Shown here one piece after another: positions 44,306-56,400 of a stretch of 64,000 nt of DNA. Positions within the stretch are counted from its first letter, which is position 1. The number at the start of each line of letters is the position of its first letter. The notes under the pieces were generated by a model. It saw only the letters and a program-made list of their open reading frames with translations, was not told where the DNA came from and did not search any database. The stretch is from Apus apus (lineage: Eukaryota > Chordata > Aves > Apodiformes > Apodidae): contig NC_067296.1 of NCBI RefSeq assembly GCF_020740795.1, positions 6,115,001 to 6,179,000 of the forward strand, in the 5' to 3' direction. Made by a program: the position numbers and the translations under genes.

Positions 44306-47300
44306 ACAGGTTTGTAGCCAAAGAGCAGCTGTGCTGTGAGTAGCTGAATTTGATCTCCTGTGCCAAAGGCACAAATTTGTTTCAAGTTGTTTTACAAATG
44401 TAATATTTTAAAGATAACTACATTTTGTGCTGCATTCCAAAAGACAGCAACTTCAAATCACAAGAGACACTTGGGACTTCCTCCCCCCCCTTGTTTTTTT
44501 TTGGCTTTTCTGCATTAAAGTATTCCTCTTGTTCCTTAAGAGTTGCCTTCCATGTCTGGAAAATGATTTTGTGTCCAACATCTTACTGACATGTTACTTA
44601 TTTCAACATAAGTTTGCTAATTTGTCACTGCCTGTGTTGGTCCAGCCTGTTTCGTGGGGTTTGTGTCAGAAGCAGCTCTTGGCCTGGCTAATGTGGATGA
44701 GTCAATTCTTGGTTTTGGTGCCTTAAAACATTTTCCTCCACTGCTGGCAGCAGGGAAAGGAGTCTCAGCTACAGCTCAGGGTGAAGATTAACTGGATTAG
44801 GATTCATTTCATTCGATTCACCTGGGACTGTGTCAAATGGTGACATCACTGGAGGCAAAATCAGGCAAACAGGAAAGTTTAGGTCTTTCGTAAGAGCCAC
44901 CTGCACAGTTCAGACCTTGAACAGATCTGAAACTGGGGTTTGTTTCTCCCTTAAACTTTGTTCAGAGCAACCTTGTTCTGTGAATGCTTTGCTGGTGCTA
45001 AAAGGTATTCTTGGCTTGCCAGTTGGTGTGTGCTGAAGTGAGGTTGTGGAATGGCTGCAAAAAAAGTTGTTCTTATGATGAAGTGAGAAACGCCCAGTTA
45101 TGCCCCATGGTGTGCACTGTCATGGGAAAACTAGAGGCTGCTGTTGCACATTACATGTTTTGGAAAATCAGGGTTTAGTTACGAACACAAGTCTACCCTC
45201 ACTTTTCATAGTGGAACAATACCTGCTTTTCCTGCTGTAGCTGGAAGCAGATCCCTGCAGCTTCTCTGCAAATGGCCTTTCCAGCTCTGTCCCTTTCAGC
45301 AGCCTGCATTTATCTCTCTTCACTCAGAAACCTGTTTCCTGGGATTATTTCTTTTCATAGCATCATCTTGCCTCCTAGAACAGAGATTAGTAACAAATGT
45401 CCTTTACCTCTGCTAGATAAATGCATTCTCTGTGTTTTGTTTTGCCCTCTTTTAAGTATTTTTGCCAAAGCTGAAGATGAAGGTGGTTAGCCCTAGCCAA
45501 AAGGCTTGTTGTGACTCTGAACTCATGATCAGCTGTTGTGAAAAGGACTTGGTCTGTCACTGTAATGGTGAAAAAAACACAAAAATGCTGGATTTACTGA
45601 AGCAGAACTACACCCCTGTGCCTGAAGGCATGGGAGGGAAGAGGAGGGGATGTGACAGTGCCACTTGGTTCAGTTGGCTTTGTCCTTTTCCTGGGGAGCA
45701 AGCACTGTATTCCTGTGCAGAGTAGCTTTACCCAGGTGGTTAGCAGGAAATTTTAAATTCCTTTGAGTGTGAGAAGGGTACCCTGGTACTTATGCAGAGT
45801 ATAGGAAGAGAACATAGAGGTTACACGTTGGAAAAGCAGAAATTACTCCTGGGATCAAGTGCAGGCCCTGAAATTTCAGCCCATTATGTAGTAACATTCA
45901 GTCTGAAAGATTATTTTTAAACTACCCTCTGGCCAACACAAAGCATGAGCAATGCCATGTGCCTTGTAGCAGGCTGAACAACTTTTCTGTAACGTTTTGG
46001 AACTGTAATATTGCTGCCCCAAAGAGCAGGGTCTGTCACCTGAGGTACAGGAAGCTGATCCACACACAGAGTCCACAGACTTGCTTGAATATGACAGAAA
46101 AAGGAGCCAGGTGCTATTCCACAGAGCTGTGTCAGCTTCCTGAAACACAAGGGCTACTTTTATACACAGAAACATGTACAATTATTTTATCTCTAATTAT
46201 GTTCTATCATTCAGACCTGACTAGTGAACTCGTTTTTAGCTTCCAGCTTTTAGGGCTTAAAAATGTCACTGCACCTGCTCACAGAGGAGGGGGCTTTTTG
46301 TTAGCAGGGGTCCCTCTAGCCTGTGGGTGGGTATTTTAGTATGCTAATAGTACATTAATATGCTGATGAGATGTTAATAAAGTGAGTCTAATTAGTGTTT
46401 TCTACCTAGTGTTCAAGCCTATAACCAAGGTAAGTTGTGGGGATTGCTCCTTTCCATCCCTTTCATCTGCCTGGTTCTCAAGGACAGGCTGTTGACTATT
46501 TGGGTGGTGTTTTCTGTGTGGTTCACTGTTCTGGAAGTTCTGCTTTTATTCTACATCTCTCTTTGTTCTAATGTACATGATTTTTTTCCCTAAATGTTAC
46601 TTATTTCAATTAATAACAGACATCAGTATGGCACAGAAAGTAAGTAGGTGAAGAGCTTCAACAGTGTTTCGAGAGAGCTGAACATCAAGGGCAAGAAGTA
46701 CTTGGAAAAATGCCTCTTCCCAGTCTTGCTGTTCCTGACAGTGCATCCAGTGGTGGATCTGCAGTTGCACTGTGTATCTCCCCAGTAAGGGTGAAGAAAG
46801 CAAAGCATGGAACAAAAGGAAATATAAATGTGCTCATGTTTCTCTGGAGCCTTTTTCTGTGTGCATTCTTGGCTCATTTTGCGGTTTGAGGTCACGAATT
46901 CCCTCGGTTGTGCAGTTTAATCTGTGGGAAGCATTGATGTCAGAGCAATAAATAGGCCCATCCGTAGTGTCAATGTCAGCTCTCCTCTGGAATCTCTTCC
47001 CTGGATCCTGTGGGGCCTCTGTTCTGTCTCTGCTCCTGTCTCGTGGGGCCTGGGGAGAAGAGCAGTGCCAAGAGGTGACACGCGGCGTGACTGCCGTGGT
47101 GACAGGCTTGGCACCATGACTCAGGGCTGGGGAATATGCAGCTCAAGAGAGATGGTGGCTAAAAATAGTTGCCTGTGATGCAGAAAAGCACACAAAATTA
47201 ATGGAGGAGAAGGGTGATGCTGAGCCCACAAAGCCTGTTAGCCACGTATCCCAGCGTGAGGAGAGTTGCACCCAGAGCCAGCAGGACTGTGCTGGCTGGG

Positions 47301-50300
47301 AATGGCACTGGGGGGCTGCCCGTGGTGCTTTGCAGGTGATGGAAGTGGGAACTGATGGTCTGTGTGCTTGGTACAGTGTCTGATCCCAGCCCTTCCCAGC
47401 TCTGAGCCCTGTTGCTCCAGCTTTGACATAGCCTGACCCAGCTGAGTTGGATTTTGGAAGTACAGGAGCGATAGAGTTTTGAGTTTTTAAGAAATACTTT
47501 TTTTTTTTCCTGTTGATTGTCATGATTTGGAAGTTAAGAGAAAATAATGACAACAAACTGTCAGGGTTTTTGTTTGGTTTTGGTTTTTTTTGTTTGGGTT
47601 TTTTGTTTGTTTTGGTTTTGTTTTTTGTTATATTTTGTTTTCCAGGGATTTTTATTTTGGTTGGTTTGGGTTTGTTGCTGGTGGCCAAGAATCCTCCCTG
47701 TTGCTGTTCTGTGGTGGTTGGCTCTGAGGACATGGAATGGCAAGAAATTTGCTTTTGGTAAGCAAAAATAGAAGAGTGTTCCAAGAGGCTTGAGGTGGAG
47801 TGACTTGACCTTGGGACATAAAGAGCATCGGCAAAACATGTCCTAGCTGTGCAGAAGGCTCAGTTCTGTGTCAAGAAGTGCCTGCAGCATTATAAAGCAC
47901 CCTCAAACCTGGTTACACTCTGTTCTGATTGCAAAGTAGCTGTATTTGGGTAACTCTCCCAGAGCTAAAAAGGATTTAGGTCGCAGGAAAAACGTGGTGC
48001 TGGTAGGAAAGGGCTGAGACAGGAGGCAATGAAAGTGGGGGGTTGGACAGCGCTATTTTTAAAGACAGGCTTCCCAAGTTGTCATTGGTCTGTGCTGTTA
48101 CTTAAGGGCTTTTTTAGCAAGACTATATTATTTCCTTCGTTTCTTAGCTTGCTTTCTCAGAAGGTGGAAATGAGAGGTGCAGTGTCCACCCATGCAGAGC
48201 TCCACAACCTGTGGGATCCTGACCACAGAAATGTCTCTGAAAATGTTGATGTACCCCTGGCTGTCTGCAGCAGGAGGGAGAAACCAGGGGGTTCCAGGAG
48301 AGGGGAGAGGGGTGGGATGGGAGGGAAGGATAAAACAAAAAAGAGCTAAAAGTAGATCATTGTGCATATGAGAAAGAGAAAAAAAGGGAAAAATACTATT
48401 ATGAGCTCTCAAGGAGTGGGTGGACATTGACACTTGGCTCATTGCTGCTCTTCAGCATCCAAGTTGCAAGGAAATAGAAATAATCTGCTTTGGCAACAGC
48501 AACTGCAGGTAGAGCCCTGGGCTGCAGCCCCCAGGTTACTGCAGCCTCCCTCTGCTGCAGCCACAGACATCTGTGTTCTGACAAAGCAATTGTTCCCTGA
48601 ATTATTTATGGCCTGTGTGGTATTCTTGCTTTCACTGGCAGGCAATTAAAGCAGAGTGATTTCTTCTGTTTAATCCTTCGGAGGAAAGCATGTAAAACAG
48701 AGTGAAAGACCATGATAGTAAGTATGTCATTTGGGCACATTTGGAAATCAGCATGAGGGGCAAAAAAATGGGAAATTTGTTGTGAATATGCTTTATCTGA
48801 GAACACAAGTTCCAGTGGTTTTTTCACTGTTGCTTAAAACCTTAGATGGAGCATTAGAAATGACTTGGTCTGAAACCTCACTGAGGCTGTGCTTTAGGAA
48901 GTGCTTCAGGGATATGAAACCTCCCCCTGTTCACAATGCAGATGTTTTCATTCCCATTCATACCTGTGGGTTTGAACTTTTGGTTGTGCTGAACTTGGGC
49001 TGGGGACTTTATTCTGTCTGCCAAGGCAGAAGTAGCTTTCCTACAGGTTTGTGTAGTGAGAGCAGCTTTGCTGATGGTGGGAACAGATGGGAAATTACCC
49101 TCTGATCCTCTGCCACGCCACAGATAACTGTTGTGTTAACTGCAGAGCAGTTAGCTGTGAGGTTGTACATTGTTGCTTGGTTCTTTGGTTATTTCGTTTT
49201 TAATCCCATATCACCATATTTTGTCTTATCCTTGGCCCTTTCAAAATACTATTAGCATTTTATCCCACATTAATTTAATCCCATATATCTCTCAGGAGCC
49301 TGTGAGGTTTAGTTGTTGTCACAGTTTGGGTGCCTGCCTTTGATCTTGGTGAGGGCTGTGAATGCCACAAAACACAACCCGAGGTTAAATATTTTCACAA
49401 ACTTTCATGTTTTCTCTTTGCTGTTTTCAGCTGGGGAAGCCCTTTGTTTATTTTCACAGCAGAGAGTTTCCCCTCACTTGAAGGAATGGTTTTTATACCA
49501 TCCCCCTTTCCTCCTTAGCCAGGTTACTGACATTGCAGCTGGGAGGTAAGGATGGTTTTTTAAATTCAGGAATGGAGGAAGACACAGCAATTAGTTTCTG
49601 GGAGGGCCACGAGATGGTCATTAGGTATTCTTGGGCATCCTTTGATTTCCTTGGCAACCAGTGACAGAGAGTCTCTGTGGTGTGTTCCCTGTTCTCTGGC
49701 AAGCTTGGTTTTGAAATCCTTCATTCTGCCTGGAAAGGTCTTCTTCTTCGTCCCTTGACAGGCAAAGGAGAAGGCTGCCAGGCAGCTGCAAGATTGGCAT
49801 GTACATGTCCAGTTTTCATAATTGAGTCTTTTACCCGTAGGAGTAAAAAGATGTCAGGAGCTGTAGTGCTACAAATCTGACCATGGGGAGCCTGTTAAAC
49901 AGGAGGCTTGGGAGGGAGAAGGGAGTGACCACCCCTTGTGAGCTGGCTCAGTGTCATGAAGCTCCATCTCGGAGATGCTCGGAAGAGCATCGACCTGACT
50001 TTCTTCCCTCTGATAGTTATAAATTCCACTTATCAGCACTGATACAGATGTTAAAGCCCTGAGGGGCCTAAAAGCACATTTGCCTCTAAAACCCAGGATA
50101 AATGAATGAAAATTTGTTTGGGTAAATAAGCCCATATGGGGTAAGACCTGAGAAGGACCCTACCTGGGGTCAGATCAGGTACACACAGGTATTTGGTACA
50201 AGATGCAGCACAAGCTGTTCCCTCTGTTGTCCTTCAGTGACAGCAGTTGCCACAGAATTGCTCAGCAGTGAATGGTAAGGTGTCCCAGAGCAGACATTTG

Positions 50301-52050
50301 CCCCAAATAGTATCTCTGAGGTGCCTCACCTTCCAGCCTTACCCCTTGGGTGCTGCTCTCACCCGCACCATTTGCTGAGAGCAAACCCTAAAGTCCTGGA
50401 CTGAGAACACAGATCTTTTTTTGCTATAATTTTCATATTTCTGTGCACAGAAAGGGCTTTGGGCAGTGAACGTTAAAGCAGGCAGTGTGGTGCTCTCCCC
50501 TTTTACATGGAACTAGAGCAGAAAAAGTCTGATCAAGCTCAGATCAGCTGGAGCAAAAGCAGCTTGGTGTGATGACAGCCTGTGATCACCACAGGGCTGC
50601 TCACAGGAACCCGCTGATCCGGATCAATCAGGGTGCTGAGATTCATCTCCTGCTTCCTTTCAGCATGGTCTGGAACTCCAGTCCAGCCTCTGCCTCTCCC
50701 AGTAATTGTCTTTTATCACTCTCACAGAATTGCTTTTCCCTGGAGCAAAGTCCTGGTAGTTTTTCATTACCATGGCAGGGAGACAAGGCTCCGTGACAGG
50801 CAGTTGCACTGGTTTAACTGATTTTTGCTTTTTTCAGTTTAGTTCAAAACAAAGGCTTGCTGTGCTCCAAAACAAAACAAATGCTTATTTTCTTCAATGT
50901 TTAGAGTTCTGTTTTGTTCCATGATTAATTTTTTTTTTTTTCAGGGTTTTTTTTCTTAAAAACCCACAACAAAACAAGGAGCAAAGTAACCAGCAGCAGC
51001 TTTTCCAAGCAGGTTCCTTCTGCCTCATTCTCCATCTGAAATCCTGGGAATTCAATGAGCATTTGCTCTTGTTCTCTTTGTGTTTCCTGGCCTTGTAACT
51101 CTCTGAATATTCATTTCTACACCTGGCGTGTGCATTTCATCTGCTTGTGGAGGTCACTAGGAAATGTGTAAGTGGGACAAGGGACAAAGGTAAAAGGATG
51201 AAATCCTGGCAGGGGTTTCATGTCTCTGTGTCTTTATAAATTCTTTTGGGGAGTTTAGTGTCAGCTGATGGACCAGATCATGTGTATTCTTACATCTTTC
51301 AGATTCAGCAAAAGGGGTGACCTTGGGGGACTCTATTACCTCCCTCTTCCAAAGGAAGCAAAGCAACTATTTATTCCCAAGTCACTGATACCTGGACACA
51401 GATTTGTACCTTCATGGGGGACGTGGGGCTGTTGTGTTTCACTCAGTACCTTGGCTGTGGGTGCCTCATATGAAGGGGCAGGTGGTGGGTCTGGGTTCTC
51501 CCACACCCATTTGAACTGTGGCCCTAATCACTGGGGGTAAGATGGGAACACAGCACCTTTGGAGCTACACAGATGATTGTATTCCAGAAGTATGTCAGGC
51601 CAGACAACTATGCCAAGCACGGCATAAATTTGTGCATTGTATAATCTCTGTGCTCATCCTTTGTAATTCCTGTTAAATACTCAAAATTCCCTGACTGGCC
51701 AGGTTGTATGAAGAATGAAAGCTCCTGGGAAATCCTTCTGCTTTCAAATACAGAAAGATAATTTTTGAGTTAGAGAAGAATGCAATTTGTGTTGCTCCTG
51801 CCATGCTTGGCATACGTTCCCGAGCCCAAGCCATGCAGCACAACTAGGGGTCACTCAGAGAACCAGCCAGAGGTGGTCCCAGCAGGTTGAGTGCTTGCAG
51901 AAATGAGTGCTTTGGAAGAGGAATACATGTGGTTTCCATGCAAGGTTTATACGAGTGCAGTACCTGAGAAAAAGCACCTGCACGTCCCTCTGCCCGTGGA
52001 CGTGCTTTGAGATAAGACCAGAAGGATGTTGAACACATTTAGAAATGTGA
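44306..52050. other. Gene-free region between FITM2 and GDAP1L1
   Basis: About 7.7 kb separate the two convergent genes. No open frame here shows recognisable protein homology. The stretch is AT-richer than the left half of the window. A T/G-rich low-complexity tract at 47565-47676 is the only clear repeat. Part of the left end may belong to a longer FITM2 3' UTR. Confidence 0.55.
47565..47676. repeat. T/G-rich low-complexity tract
   Basis: GTTTT, GTTTG and TTTTGG words repeat irregularly over about 110 bases with almost no A or C. It may be the decayed tail of a retroposed sequence or simple slippage. Confidence 0.85.
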
Positions 52051-52054
52051 AGCC

Positions 52055-53109
52055 GTGACTCCTCCCATACGGTTTATTGAGGATCTCAGTTTTCAAAGCA
52101 TGAGTAGCAGTGAGGCCCGTTATTCTTTCCAACATGCAAAAGGCACAAGAAAGTCATCAATGTGATTCTGTGCAAAGTGTCTCTAAGAAAACACGTCGCG
52201 AGGAAATGACAGAGAAGAGCCCCCGATGGCAGAGAAAGCCAAAGTGCCTTCAGGAAAGTGCTGAGAAGTTCTGAAAATGGTCATACTTTTTCAGAGTCCA
52301 GTGATGCTCAGTCGGTGAAAGATGCTTTGCAAATCCGTGAAGGAAAACTCAAGAGACAGAGCAAAAAAAGCCTTAAAACAATCATCTCCTTCGTGTGCCA
52401 AAATTCAGGATGGAAGTCAAAACGGTTTCTCTCGGGAAAAAAGTGCGGCAGTGAAAGACAGACATTAAATTCTTTAAATCATAAAAAAAAGCCTACCAAA
52501 AAGTAGAAAGTGGATACATTCTAAGAGCAGCTCAATAAAAAATATTCCTTCTCATGAAAATAATTTTTGTAATGGGTATCTGAAGAACGCAAACCCACCT
52601 TGACTGTGACCAGCTACTGCCCCCTGCTCCCAGGAAAGCCTCCGAGCACGACAGCACAACACCACCTAGGAGAAGAAAGTTCCCACTACCTGCGTGTGTG
52701 ACATGTGGCTAGTGAACAAACACAAACGTATAGGACCGAGTCTTTGAGTCCCATTATTGAACTTGGGCGTCGGGAAACTTCCCAGGGCTCCCATCTCTCC
52801 CCCTGGATCAGGCTGGTGCTGGAGGCAGCGGCGCTTCCTGGTGGGCAGGGCTGAGCCCCTGAACCCCTGAGCCTCTCGCTGGAGTTGAATACTTAAACCT
52901 AAAAAAGGCATTTACAAGTTGACGCAATTTGTTGCTGTTGTTGTTGTCTTATTTCCTTGCAGTGCACGTTTCTACTTCTAGACTATGGAATGTTACATTA
53001 AACAATATAATTATTCATTACCTTGCTTCAAATTTCATTACAGTTACTGAGGCTTCATCATAATTTCACACAGCACAGAGACACCAAACTAAACACCGAG
53101 CAGCCAGCA
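52055..53109 (-). other. GDAP1L1: GDAP1L1 3' UTR
   Basis: This is the sequence between the stop codon and the first canonical AATAAA on the minus strand. I saw no nearer AATAAA or ATTAAA in sense orientation. A plus-strand open frame of 82 codons at 52258-52506 lies antisense to it and looks incidental. Confidence 0.6.
52073..52078 (-). terminator. GDAP1L1 polyadenylation signal AATAAA
   Basis: CTCAATAAACC on the minus strand lies about 1.03 kb past the stop. A GT-containing stretch (AAATGTGTTC) follows about 35 bases later. Confidence 0.6.
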
Positions 53110-53453
53110 CTAGATGTATTTTTTCTTTAAGTACCAGTAAGCAAAATATCCCATTCCCCCCAGAGATCCCATCAGGAAGGAGGCTCCGAAGAAGGAGGGA
53201 GGTTTCCGCTTGACCAGCCTGAAGGCGTTGGGGAGCACTGCAGACAGGAGGGTGGTGTGTATATCTCCCAAAACTTTCCTGAAGGCGAAGCGTTTTTGTA
53301 TCCTGTCGAAGAAGGACTGGAGGTTGGGTCTGCTGCCATCTTCCCAGTATTTCTTTGAGAGTCCCAGAAACTTGAGGCGGTGCAGGGTGGCTCCTAACAA
53401 GACATCAGCCAAAGTAAAGACGCAGCCGCAGAGCCAGAGTTCACACTTCTGCC
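53110..53453 (-). CDS. GDAP1L1: GDAP1L1 coding exon 6 (last)
   Basis: Completes a Gly and encodes QKCELWLCGCVFTLADVLLG through YWEDGSRPNLQSFFDRIQKR and the membrane anchor to KKKYI and TAG. The acceptor is ctccag. It covers the last GST-C helices and the tail anchor. Confidence 0.97.
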
Positions 53454-56400
53454 CTGGAGAGAGAAGGGATGAGCAGGCAGGGTAAGAAGAAACCCTTGGG
53501 ATGGGCACCTGAAGGCTTGCTCAAAAGATCCACGAAGGCAGGAGCATTCGCACTGGACCTGGGGTGATTTTTCTCAGCTCTCTGATGTCCCAAGAGATCA
53601 GACCCGGCTATGGGATCTACCAGGCTATGGGATGGAGGATTTGTGGGGCCACAGAGCTGGGAATAGGAGATGATCATTTATAGCCCGCATCAAGATGCAA
53701 ATTGCTATCTGCAAAATGGGTCTGTGGCCTCTCTCCCAGCTCAAGAGCAGGAGGAGATGGCACCTTCCTGTGCCCAGGAGGTCCCTGGAAATGGGTCCTT
53801 GCCCCCCCCTTGAAGGAAGATGTGGTGCAGTGACCCCTTCTGCTGTGTTAGTGCTTGGGCAGAGCAGCAGCATTTGTCCTTGGCTGCACCAGGACCTGCT
53901 TCAGGGGTGTCATATTAACTTGTCCTATTTTAGGGATGTGAGAAATCCTCAGGACTTAAAACCATTTGTTGGCTGGTCTGGCTGCTCTCCCTGTGCACTG
54001 TCAGGGAGGTCCTGCCTCTATCCCCTCTCCAGCAGTGGGGACCCTGCTCCAGGACACCAAAACTGGCAGCACATCGGTGCCCAGAGCCAGGTTTTGTGGG
54101 AGGCAGAGCTGGGTGTGAATGCTGGGTGTGAAGAAAGGCAACAAGGCACTCATGGCCCCTGATAATGGTTGACCCTGGAAATAACCCCACCAGAGAGACA
54201 CCTGGGAATAAACCAAACTGTTGCTAGGCTGGAAGAAGTGGGGTCAGGCCAGGGTAGTCTTAAGCACTCTCCCAGTGCCTTCTCAAAACTGAGGAGCAGG
54301 GCTGAGATGAAGCTAAGGGAGCTGGAGGGAGGTGCAGGTAAGGAGGAACAGCAGAAGGGGCTGGCACAATCCAGACTAAGCCCCTGGCTTTGCACCAGAT
54401 CCTTAATTTTGGGGCTCCCCAATGCTCTGTGGCTGTTGCATCAGGGAAGGAGAGAAGGGCATCTTTAGTGCCCCCTGCACCAGCACTGATGCTGCCGGGC
54501 TGCCTGCAGGGTCAGGCCAGGGGAATGACTGGTAATTAGCAGCCCTCGTTTGTAGCCGATTGGCTGCCTGCCTAATCCTGCTAGAGGCACAGCCCAAGTG
54601 GACAGATTGCCTGTGCCTAATTAGTCAATAAATGTTTGCAGTGACTAATGAATTGTGGGGGTGCCACAGCCAGAGCCTCCTGGGTGTTGCAGGGATGCTG
54701 TGGATGCCCTGGCTCAGAGGTAAGGGATGTAGAGCTGAGGTACCTGCTTGGATCCTGGGCAAGGAGAAAGCACACCTGGGGTTGGTGGCTTTGTGAGAAC
54801 GGTGGCTTCAGGAGAGAACTTTGATCCAGCCCTAACCCTTCCTGTCTCTGGGCTTGTACCCACTGCTGATGCCTGGCCCTAGCTTTGTGGTGCCCTGGGG
54901 CAGAAGCATGGGCAAGGGCAATTTGTGCCTTTGGCCTCTGTGGCAGCTCCAGCTTGGAGCAGCCTGTCCCAGCCAAGGAATGCCTACGGCCAGGGGTCAC
55001 CCCGTGCCCCTGCAGCATCTCCCACCCTCCTGGCCTGCCCTGCCTGCCCGCGTGGCTGCAGGTTGGACCAGCAGCCTGGGCTGCGTGGGAGGAGAGCTGC
55101 TGCACTGCGGATCCTGGGAAGCTGCCAATGGGCTGGTGCTTGTGCCTGCTGCTGAGATCCTGACCTGGCTGTGGGCACAGTGGGGGAGTTTGGAGGCCTG
55201 GAGCAGAGGGCAGGAGCAGAGAGGCAAGGATCAAAGGCAGCGGAGTGCTTGGGTGCCAGCTGTAGCCACCATCTCTCTGCTCCAGGCAGCCGAGAATGTC
55301 CTCCCAGGGCATCTTGTTAAGCTGAGCTCTGCTGCGTTGTCCCAGCTCTTGAGTCAGTTAATGAAGGTGCTTGTTAGAGGCAATTAGGGCAGGCAGGGTG
55401 CTGCTGAGAACGCAGCAGGGCTCTCAGTAAATCCGTGACCTGCTGCCTTGCAGGGTCAGACCTTGGCACCTCCGAGGCCCTTCGGTGCGACCCGGGCTGA
55501 CGCACGGCTCCCCACGGCCAGCCCCGGGGGCAGGGGCAGCTGTGGGGCCACCCCCTGGTTGACTGTGTCTGGGCTCTGCTCCAGAACTGGCACCACAGTG
55601 CTGGCAGCCACCAGCCCTCCTGGGGCTGAGGTTTTGAGCCCTGCTGGCGGTGGGGACAAGAGGATGACGGCGTCATCCTGGGGTGATGGCAGGACAAGCG
55701 GTGCCCAGCTGTGCCCAGGCATCCCTGTCTGCCAGGCACCCAGCAGCATGTATTTGATGTTGGAGATGGCTGGTGTCACTCTCTCCCACCTGCTGGCATT
55801 TGACGCAGGTCCTGTAGAGGGTCCCAGCCCTCCAGGGCCCCTCAAATTCCCATTGGGTTTCCCTGGCCATGCTCCACTGGGATGTGCCACAGCCCCGTGG
55901 CCGGGGAGGTTCTCAGCTGCAGGACACGACCCCAGCTCTGGCTTTTGGCAGTCTGTGTTCCTCAGGGTGCTAGAGCCAGCCCACTCCTTCCTAAACCAGT
56001 CAGGACATCAGTCACTGGCAGCCCTTTCTGGGGCAGAGGGGACCTGCCACAACCCCACAGTGACTCTGGAGGTCCCACAGAGCAGCCATGAGGTAGAGGG
56101 GTCCCACTGCCCCTATGTTGAGGGCTGATGGGGCTCCCCAAAGCAGGGGTTGTTTGCCAGAGGTTAGCAACACCAGGCTGCAATGACATTGGTGTTCCCC
56201 AAAACAGGAGAGCCCAGCAGCAGCCCAGGCCCTGCTGGTGGTTGCCCAATGGGGGACATTCATCAGGTGTTGCATCTCAGCCTCATGTGGAAACCCCCCC
56301 CATAAATTCAGGCCAGTGCCTACCTTGGTACTCCAGTTTCCTCTTCTCCAGCTCGGCTTCAATCTGGTCCAGAACCATTCCCAGCTCACCAAGGATCTTC

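Noticed and set aside
47565-47676. T/G-rich tract considered as a retroposon tail
   Set aside because: No recognisable body or target-site duplication on either side; kept only as low-complexity sequence.
52258-52506. 82-codon Lys/Ser-rich plus-strand frame
   Set aside because: Antisense to the GDAP1L1 3' UTR and without homology; probably chance.
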